From contig CALBZH010000081.1 in the NCBI GenBank assembly GCA_937889795.1, forward strand, positions 1-6,501: DNA of 6,501 bases, read 5' to 3'. The notes below the pieces were generated by a model. It made no database searches. It was not told where the DNA came from and saw only the letters and a list, made by a program, of their open reading frames with translations. The stretch comes from an uncultured Syntrophobacteraceae bacterium. GTDB lineage: Bacteria > Desulfobacterota > Syntrophobacteria > Syntrophobacterales > Syntrophobacteraceae. Position numbers and translations under genes: made by a program. Position 1 is the first letter of the stretch. Every line of letters starts with the position of its first letter. Of the stretch, positions 1-5,132 are shown piece by piece.

Positions 1-1404
1 GGTCTTTGTCGGTCTGCCGTCAAGAGGAGAAGCCAGTTTTCGTTGGGGCTGCGGCTGGGGTCCCGTTGGCTCGGCGGTCTGTATCTCAGGCGACGGAGTC
101 GTGGAAGCTCTCTCGCCCTGGATTGCAGTTAGAGGAGGAGATTGCGTGACGGGCCCAGGCTGCTGCGCGTTGGTTTGCGTGGTCGCGATTGAGGATTCCG
201 GCGCCTTTCGAGAAAACAGGATCACGGCTCCTAGGAGGGCAGCCAGAAAGATCGCTGCCGCCGAGAACAACCACGCCGGGTGCAATCGTTGGGGTTGGGG
301 CTCCGGGACGGCGATGGGCTGGGGGGGGTCGGTGGGGATTCGAAACCCTTGGGATGATGTCTTTGGACGGCGCCCGATGCTTGTGTTAAGGGCTTGAGGG
401 ATCATCGTGGTCTTGGAGAAGTCCTGGATAAATCCGGCGGCTCCTCCATCCAGCGACGCGATCGCATTGCTGACCTGATCGACGCTTGCCGGTCTATGAT
501 TGAGGTTCAAGCTCATCATGGAGACCAGGAGATCATCGAGATCAGGTGGCAGGCCGGGCACGAAAGCCGATGGGTTTGTGAGCTCTTTCCCTGCAACGCG
601 CTCATGGGCAGGTGGGGGAGTCTGGCCCGTGAGCAGCCGATAGAAAGTGGCTCCAAGCGAGTAGATGTCCGAGCGCTCGTCCGTTCCCGTCCCGAACATC
701 TGCTCCGGCGGGCTATATCCGTGCGAGCCTGCGCGGGCCAACAAGCGGGTGGCGCCGTCGTGGGAGGATTCTTTCGCAATGCCGAAATCAATCAACATGA
801 TGCGGTCGTTGTCATCAAGAAGAACGTTTTCTGGCTTGAGGTCCCGGTGGATAACGGGTGGGTGTTGTGAATGAAGATAGATGAGCGCCTCGCACAGCTG
901 CCTCATCCAAGACAAGAGAATGCCGAGTGGAATGCGGCCCTGGGCGTGGCACTCACTTCCCAGCGTGCGGGTGCCGCCGAACTCGAGTACAAGATAGGAG
1001 AACCCGTCCAGAATGAACCGATCGGTGATGTCCGGTATGCTGGGATGGTTGAGCTGACTGAGCAGCTTGACTTCCTGCTCGTCAAACAGACGTTGAGGGA
1101 TCTCCTTGAGAGCCCGCCGTTTGCCCTGAAGCCTGAGATCCTGAACGAGATAAGTAGCGCCGAAGCCGCCTTTCCCGAGGACTTGCCTGACCCGATAGCG
1201 GTCGTTCACGACATCGCCAGCAGATTTCAGGTAGCCATAGATTCCTCTGATGGAGCCATTCGGACTGTGATCCGTATAGGCCATCTCGAAGCTGCATTCG
1301 ACACATCGGTATCCGGCTCGACGAAGGCGGCTTTCTTCATTAAGGGCTTCGCATTTGGGGCAAATACGCTTGTTGGCGGGGGACAGGTTTTCGGAATCGC
1401 TCAT
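1..1404 (-). CDS. Transmembrane eukaryotic-type Ser/Thr protein kinase with N-terminal zinc ribbon (C-terminus outside window)
   Basis: The minus strand is open from the ATG at 1404 to the window edge (468 codons, no stop), so the C-terminus is missing. Residues 15-18 (CPKC) and 34-37 (CVEC) form a four-cysteine zinc ribbon. A Hanks-type kinase domain spans about 69-325. It has glycine loop GKGGFGATYLV (77-87), ATP lysine K100 in ALKEI, helix-C glutamate E111, catalytic loop HRDLKPEN (186-193, with D188, K190 and N193), DFG at 206-208, SPPE (231-234, the APE equivalent) and late arginine R304 in HRP. All key catalytic residues are present, so it should be active. A Pro/Gln-rich juxtamembrane linker (about 330-376) leads to one membrane helix (about 377-398) and a Pro/Thr/Gln-rich tail predicted to be extracytoplasmic. 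The kinase therefore faces the cytoplasm. It follows the FHA-ABC exporter gene by 14 nt, making that exporter its likeliest substrate (inference). The glycine-loop style resembles cyanobacterial and deltaproteobacterial kinases. The sensed signal is unknown. Confidence 0.95.
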   Translation of the reverse strand, partial: MSDSENLSPANKRICPKCEALNEESRLRRAGYRCVECSFEMAYTDHSPNGSIRGIYGYLKSAGDVVNDRYRVRQVLGKGGFGATYLVQDLRLQGKRRALKEIPQRLFDEQEVKLLSQLNHPSIPDITDRFILDGFSYLVLEFGGTRTLGSECHAQGRIPLGILLSWMRQLCEALIYLHSQHPPVIHRDLKPENVLLDDNDRIMLIDFGIAKESSHDGATRLLARAGSHGYSPPEQMFGTGTDERSDIYSLGATFYRLLTGQTPPPAHERVAGKELTNPSAFVPGLPPDLDDLLVSMMSLNLNHRPASVDQVSNAIASLDGGAAGFIQDFSKTTMIPQALNTSIGRRPKTSSQGFRIPTDPPQPIAVPEPQPQRLHPAWLFSAAAIFLAALLGAVILFSRKAPESSIATTQTNAQQPGPVTQSPPLTAIQGERASTTPSPEIQTAEPTGPQPQPQRKLASPLDGRPTKT

Positions 1405-1414
1405 CGTCGAAGCT

Positions 1415-1420
1415 CTCCCT
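1415..1420 (-). promoter_or_regulatory. Shine-Dalgarno of the kinase gene, overlapping the exporter stop codon
   Basis: The minus strand reads AGGGAG, 10 nt before the kinase ATG at 1404. Its first two bases are also the last two bases of the TAG stop of the upstream exporter gene (1419-1421). This fixes the kinase start at 1404 and suggests translational coupling: ribosomes finishing the exporter would be placed to start the kinase. Confidence 0.75.
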
Positions 1421-3686
1421 AGCTTCTCTTGTCTCGAAGGATCAGGCCCAGAACCGACGCCACAAAGAAACAAAGGCACAAAGCGACTGTGACGGTGATG
1501 TTGAGCCCAAAGGCATTCTCGACGCGGATGAACGAAGCAAGGTCCTTCGCAAGGGTCCCTTTCATCGCGTCGAATGCAGAATAGGCAACGATCGTGGATT
1601 GGGCCAACGTGGCACCAATCTTTCCCAAGTGAACCACGAAGTTTGAGAGAATCACCTGCGGGATGAGAAGAATTGGGGCGATGGCGACGGCCTTGTCGTT
1701 GGTGTCCACAAAGGTGCTCACCGCAAGTCCCATGGTCGTTGCCGCCATGCCAGTGGCGAAAAGGACCGCAAGCCTGGGGGCAAAATCCCCTGTCCACGAA
1801 GCGAGCAGCATCACAACCCCCAATAGTGAGCAGCACTGGTAGAGGCAAAGGACGGACAACGGGATCAGCTTGCTCAGCAAGTAGGAGCCGATACCGAGAT
1901 TGACGGCGCGCTCCCTTCTGTAGATGGGAAGCTCCTTGACGATTTCCCGAGTAGAGTTGAGACAGCCGCACCAAATTGCGGAGAGGACCAGGATGAATCC
2001 GATCTGGGTTTCTGCTGCCGTCCGACCGGGGGTGGGCCCGGATGCATCGAAAACGAGCCCGATGAGCGTGCCAAGAAGAGGTGCCTGGAGAAGCAGGATA
2101 GCCAGGTTTCGACGGTCCGCCAGAAGCAGGTCGACGTAACGGCGCATCAGCGTGAGGAGATGTGACCCCTGCAAGCAGCGCCGATTGATCGTCTGATTCT
2201 GAATCTGAAGCGAGAGAGTCTGCTGGGTCAGTTCGTCGGGATTCGATTGAGCCATTCGTTCCGCAATGTAGCTCGAATGGAAGCTTGACTGCGCGAAACG
2301 CTCAGCCCAGTGCTCAGCGGGACGAGCTTCCATGAGGTCGTAGACATCGGAAAGGCGTTGGACGCCGAAATGCTGTTTTGCCCCTTCGGGAGGACCGAAA
2401 TAAACCATTCTGCCATGGTGCAGGAGGAGCACCAGGTGGCAAACATCGATGTTCTCCAGGCTGTGTGTGACGCAGATGATGGTCTTCTGCTCGGATGCCA
2501 GCTCACTAAAAAGCTGCATCATCTTCTTGTCCGTTCCGGCGTCGAGCCCGCTCGTGACCTCATCGAGAAACAAGATGTTCGGGTTGGCGATCAATTCGAC
2601 GGCTAGACTCACACGTTTGAGCTGGCCTCCGCTTAGCGGCGAAGGGGTGTCGATGGGCCAATCGGCCCTGTCGCTCAAGCCTACTTGATGCAAGACTCTC
2701 GTGACATGCTGATCGATCTCATCGTCCAGCGTGTCTGGGGGCAATCGAAGCCGCGCGGTGTAACGCAGCGCGTTTCGGATGGAGATCTTACGATGCACGA
2801 TGTCCTGCTGCGGCACGTAACCGATGGCGGCACGAAACAGGTCGAAAGCTGGGTAGAGATCGATCCCGTTGTAGAGCACGCGGCCGGACGTTGCAGGGCG
2901 CCTGCCGTTCAAGGCATCGAGCAGCGTGGATTTTCCCGACCCGCTGGTGCCAAAGATGGCGACAAGCTCTCCGGGCTCCACCACGAGGTCGATGTCATGA
3001 ACAAGCCGCCTTGTATTCCCCGTAGCCCTGTCACGGACCTCTTTGCCGAGCCCGCGGGTTTCAAGATGAACCCTGCCGGCAGTGTCGACGGGCTCAAGGG
3101 ATTCTCCCGTGAACCGAAAGGCGAATGTGGCTATTTCCACCCGGTCGCCGCGGTGGAGCTGTACCGGCGACAGCACTCGTTGGGCATTGACGTACGTGCC
3201 ATTGGTGCTCCCAAGATCGAGGAGGATGGCATGACCGTCCTCTTCACGGATTTCAGCGTGCTGGCGCGATACCAGAGGCGAGCCTATCACCAGGTCAGAG
3301 CTGCTCTGACGACCGATTCGGATCACGCGACGGGGGCATCTCGATTCCGATGTGTCACAGCGTATCGTTGCGCCATCCGACACATCAGGGGTATTCGTGG
3401 TCAAGCTGACTTGATAGAGAACAGGTCCGAAAGCGACCCAGTCTCCCTCGGTCAGCGGTGCTGGATGAGAGAGCGAGTGTCCATTGAGTGTCAAGGGAGC
3501 GCGGTCGGTTGCCTCGATGTAAATCCCTGAGCCGTCTGAAAAAATGCGAGCGTGTCGGTCTTGGATCGCTATCCCTTTGGGCATGAAACCGCACCGATTT
3601 CCCAGGAATTGCTCACCGTTTGGCTCCAGATTCAGGACAAAGCTCTTTCCGGCATATGGACCTCGGAATTCCACCTGCCACGACAT
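1419..3686 (-). CDS. FHA-FHA-ABC half-exporter (ABCG-like, ATPase N-terminal to six-helix membrane domain)
   Basis: This complete 755-residue protein sits in the inner membrane and should export a lipid or hydrophobic substrate as a dimer. FHA domain 1 (about 1-95) is degenerate. FHA domain 2 (about 115-195) keeps the phosphothreonine-binding residues: GR at 125-126, SRQH at 140-143 and NG at 162-163. The ABC ATPase (about 205-450) has Walker A GTSGSGKST (246-254), Q-loop Q293/Q294, signature LSGGQ (351-355), Walker B ILFLDE (371-376, catalytic E376) and switch histidine H408. The ABC2-type membrane domain (about 510-750) has roughly six helices near 527-546, 561-577, 606-629, 638-660, 666-688 and 729-749. 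After helix 2 comes the ABCG-like segment REIVKELPIYRRER (580-593). All ATPase motifs are intact. The start at 3686 is supported by GGAGGG at 3696-3701. The domain order matches M. tuberculosis Rv1747, which is controlled by the neighbouring kinase PknF (established for that pair). The kinase gene downstream makes the same regulation likely here. The substrate cannot be read from the sequence. Confidence 0.95.
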   Translation of the reverse strand: MSWQVEFRGPYAGKSFVLNLEPNGEQFLGNRCGFMPKGIAIQDRHARIFSDGSGIYIEATDRAPLTLNGHSLSHPAPLTEGDWVAFGPVLYQVSLTTNTPDVSDGATIRCDTSESRCPRRVIRIGRQSSSDLVIGSPLVSRQHAEIREEDGHAILLDLGSTNGTYVNAQRVLSPVQLHRGDRVEIATFAFRFTGESLEPVDTAGRVHLETRGLGKEVRDRATGNTRRLVHDIDLVVEPGELVAIFGTSGSGKSTLLDALNGRRPATSGRVLYNGIDLYPAFDLFRAAIGYVPQQDIVHRKISIRNALRYTARLRLPPDTLDDEIDQHVTRVLHQVGLSDRADWPIDTPSPLSGGQLKRVSLAVELIANPNILFLDEVTSGLDAGTDKKMMQLFSELASEQKTIICVTHSLENIDVCHLVLLLHHGRMVYFGPPEGAKQHFGVQRLSDVYDLMEARPAEHWAERFAQSSFHSSYIAERMAQSNPDELTQQTLSLQIQNQTINRRCLQGSHLLTLMRRYVDLLLADRRNLAILLLQAPLLGTLIGLVFDASGPTPGRTAAETQIGFILVLSAIWCGCLNSTREIVKELPIYRRERAVNLGIGSYLLSKLIPLSVLCLYQCCSLLGVVMLLASWTGDFAPRLAVLFATGMAATTMGLAVSTFVDTNDKAVAIAPILLIPQVILSNFVVHLGKIGATLAQSTIVAYSAFDAMKGTLAKDLASFIRVENAFGLNITVTVALCLCFFVASVLGLILRDKRS

Positions 3687-3946
3687 GGGGAGAAGCCCTC
3701 CGCTACTTGCTTGCTTTCAGGAGAAGGGTGTTGAGGCTACGTTGACCAGTTTTCGGCCGGAACGTCGCAGGAGATAAGGAATTATCGGGGTGTGCCGAAG
3801 AAAAAGTACTGAGACCAGGAAAGCTGATCCGAGGGGTCAATTGCACGTTGAGCGACGTGGCAATCGCTCGTATTGGAGGTCGGTCGAGCCGTCGTCCAAA
3901 CGAAGAGAGCCAGCCCCCGTTTCCGAGGCCGGCTCTCTGTGGGCGA
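3687..3946. other. Intergenic region upstream of the exporter-kinase operon
   Basis: This 260-nt stretch separates the binding-protein stop from the exporter start, both on the minus strand. It contains the exporter's Shine-Dalgarno (3696-3701, minus GGAGGG, 9 nt from the ATG) and a minus-strand GATAAT (3781-3786) that could be a -10 element, although no convincing -35 lies at the right distance. It also holds a perfect 6-bp inverted repeat (GAGCGA 3850-3855, TCGCTC 3864-3869) and the hairpin at 3904-3938. I see no protein-coding gene. The operon promoter most likely lies here, but I cannot place it. Confidence 0.5.
3904..3938 (-). terminator. Candidate rho-independent terminator of the solute-binding protein gene
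   Basis: AGAGAGCC (3904-3911) pairs perfectly with GGCTCTCT (3931-3938). After one A-C mismatch the stem extends by three more G-C pairs. On the minus strand the hairpin starts 8 nt after the TGA stop at 3947-3949 and is followed by TTCGTTT, a short and imperfect T-tract. Placement and stem are good and the T-run is weak, so termination may be partial. Confidence 0.5.
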
Positions 3947-4846
3947 TCAAATCTTGCCGGATCCATTGTTCTGCACCAAGCGCATGCAGTCGGCCACGGG
4001 TGAGTAGTCCAGAGGTGGCACCCAGCTGGCCACTTGAGATGCCTTACTGGCGGGGTCTTCCGGGGTGAGTGCTGTCAGCGCTTTGGCCACTTGTGCCCGC
4101 AGCTCGGGTGACGTGTGGGCTGCGGCGACCATGGGAAACTCGGGATAGAGCGGCGTGGAGTGTGCAAACGGATAGTCGGCGGAGGACTTGTTGATGACTC
4201 TGAAATCATCCATGCTGACTTTGCCATCCCGAGCCATTTCCTCGAGAGTGCCCGCAATCACTGCGCCACCGTCCACAGCTCCGTTGAGCACGGCGTAGAC
4301 CACATGCTGCACGGACTTGGTTTCTTGCACGGACTTGAAGTCCCGATCCGGATCGATTCCTTTTTCCAAGAAGAGCCGTTTAACGATGAGCCAGCCGGCG
4401 AACGAGCTCTTGGCCCGGGTCATGAACTCTTTCCCCTTGAAATCCGAGAGCTTCGTGATGGGACTGTCTTTGCGGACCAAGATGCTCGAGGCGACTTTTT
4501 CGGTGCGCTGACCTTTGATTTCCTTGGTCGACGTGGCCACGGCTTCCGCTTTGCCCTCACCCTTCAGTTGAACGTAGATGGAAGGGTTGGAGAAGAAGAA
4601 GTCGATCTTGCCTTCCTGCACACCTGCGATTAAGTCTTTGTCGTTCAAGGGAACAATTGCGAAAGTCATTCCGAGCTTCTGGCTCAGATATTCCGCGGTC
4701 GGCCTCCACTCGCGCGCGGCAACATCGGCGCCCTTGTACGCCTGAATGCCGAGCTTATACTCCTGGGCCATGCTTGCTGTGGAAAAGGTTGACGCCGCCG
4801 CGATGAACGCTCCGATCGCGGCACCTAGCTTGATTCTTCTGAACAT
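3947..4846 (-). CDS. Secreted PhnD-superfamily solute-binding protein (PhnD/TtrS-sensor type), orphan
   Basis: This 299-residue periplasmic binding protein starts at 4846, supported by AAAGGAG at 4854-4860, 7 nt from the ATG. Residues 1-27 form a signal peptide: basic MFRRIK, a hydrophobic core, and a likely cleavage after ASMA before Q28. The mature part has the two-lobed PhnD-type fold signature: a first strand KLGIQAYKG (31-39), WRPTAEYLSQKLG (47-59), then KIDFFFSNPSIYVQLK (80-95). Lobe 2 carries the typical LSDFKGKEF (133-141) and GAVDGGAVIAGTLEEM (189-204). It ends with WVPPLDYSPV (275-284), a tail I associate with PhnD-like sensor domains such as the periplasmic part of TtrS-type histidine kinases, rather than with phosphonate importers. 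The family binds phosphonate, phosphite, phosphate or other small oxyanions, and the ligand here is not readable. No importer permease or ATPase gene is adjacent; the neighbouring ABC protein is exporter-type. It may feed a sensor kinase or an unlinked transporter. It has its own candidate terminator, so it is probably a separate unit from the exporter. Confidence 0.9.
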   Translation of the reverse strand: MFRRIKLGAAIGAFIAAASTFSTASMAQEYKLGIQAYKGADVAAREWRPTAEYLSQKLGMTFAIVPLNDKDLIAGVQEGKIDFFFSNPSIYVQLKGEGKAEAVATSTKEIKGQRTEKVASSILVRKDSPITKLSDFKGKEFMTRAKSSFAGWLIVKRLFLEKGIDPDRDFKSVQETKSVQHVVYAVLNGAVDGGAVIAGTLEEMARDGKVSMDDFRVINKSSADYPFAHSTPLYPEFPMVAAAHTSPELRAQVAKALTALTPEDPASKASQVASWVPPLDYSPVADCMRLVQNNGSGKI

Positions 4847-4879
4847 GAAGCCACTCCTTTTGCTGCGTTAACGAATGAG

Positions 4880-5044
4880 ATGGATTTCCGCGTGGATCCC
4901 AACTTGGCCCAGTATCTTTCGGCAGCAGGGCTTAGGGACTTGACAGATATGGCGCATCCTGCAATGGAGAGGGAATTCGCAAGGGCTCGTGAGCGGTTTG
5001 GAGCATGGAGTGGCCGTATCGTGTCGTGCAACGGTGCGGAATGA
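4880..5044 (+). CDS. Doubtful small ORF, 54 residues, unknown function
   Basis: An ATG-initiated frame of 54 codons ends in TGA at 5042-5044. The product begins MDFRVDPNLAQYLSAAGLRD and ends in a charged, helix-prone stretch rich in Glu, Arg and Ala. There is no good Shine-Dalgarno before the ATG, and the same reading frame stays open upstream into the antisense of the binding-protein gene, which argues for chance. The composition nevertheless looks protein-like. The opening (VDPNLAQYLSAAGL) faintly recalls the N-terminus of some lipopolysaccharide-kinase-type proteins, so it could be the remnant of a broken gene. I do not assign a function. Confidence 0.2.
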   Translation: MDFRVDPNLAQYLSAAGLRDLTDMAHPAMEREFARARERFGAWSGRIVSCNGAE

Positions 5045-5121
5045 GCAATCAACTCCTGAGTGTCGGCCGTGAGGGCTCTCTGATATCAGGGATCTGACTT
5101 GAGAAATCACGCACTTCCCCT

Positions 5122-5125
5122 GGAG
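5122..5125 (+). promoter_or_regulatory. Shine-Dalgarno of the SbcC-type gene
   Basis: GGAG lies 7 nt before the ATG at 5133. An in-frame TGA at 5100-5102 closes the frame upstream, and no other ATG lies between them, so 5133 is the start. The protein opening MKI followed directly by the first ATPase strand fits the family. Confidence 0.7.
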
Positions 5126-5132
5126 AGGAACC

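Larger units (their letters stand above)
4847..5132. other. Divergent intergenic region between the binding protein and the SbcC-type gene
   Basis: This 286-nt stretch must hold promoters in both directions. Visible elements are the binding-protein Shine-Dalgarno (4854-4860, minus) and a plus-strand TTGACA (4940-4945) that matches a -35 consensus but has no convincing -10 at 16-18 nt. There is also a perfect 10-bp palindrome CTGATATCAG (5080-5089), and the SbcC-type ribosome-binding site GGAG (5122-5125). A 54-codon plus-strand ORF lies inside it and is listed separately. I cannot place either promoter with confidence. Confidence 0.45.

Noticed and set aside
871..1422. A 183-codon plus-strand ORF, and a 158-codon one at 394-870
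   Set aside because: Both are antisense to the kinase catalytic domain, whose complete motif set lies on the minus strand. GC-rich coding DNA often leaves such open antisense frames.
2685..3530. A 281-codon plus-strand ORF opposite the exporter gene
   Set aside because: The minus strand here carries FHA2, Walker A and ATPase motifs in an intact frame. The plus-strand product has no recognisable domain and low-complexity, antisense-like composition.
3703..3966. An 87-codon minus-strand ORF in the gap before the exporter gene
   Set aside because: It overlaps the 3' end of the binding-protein gene in another frame, spans the candidate terminator hairpin, and has no recognisable domain.
4115..4633. 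A 172-codon plus-strand ORF opposite the binding-protein gene
   Set aside because: The minus strand encodes a complete secreted binding protein with signal peptide and Shine-Dalgarno, so the plus-strand frame is a shadow.
1419..4846. The solute-binding protein as the receptor component of the neighbouring ABC transporter
   Set aside because: The ABC protein fuses an N-terminal ATPase to an ABCG-like exporter membrane domain, which does not use a periplasmic binding protein. A 260-nt gap with a hairpin also separates the genes.
4940..4945. Consensus-like TTGACA as the -35 of an SbcC-type promoter
   Set aside because: No sequence close to TATAAT lies 16-18 nt downstream (AATGGA at 17), and the leader would be about 155 nt, so I do not call a promoter.
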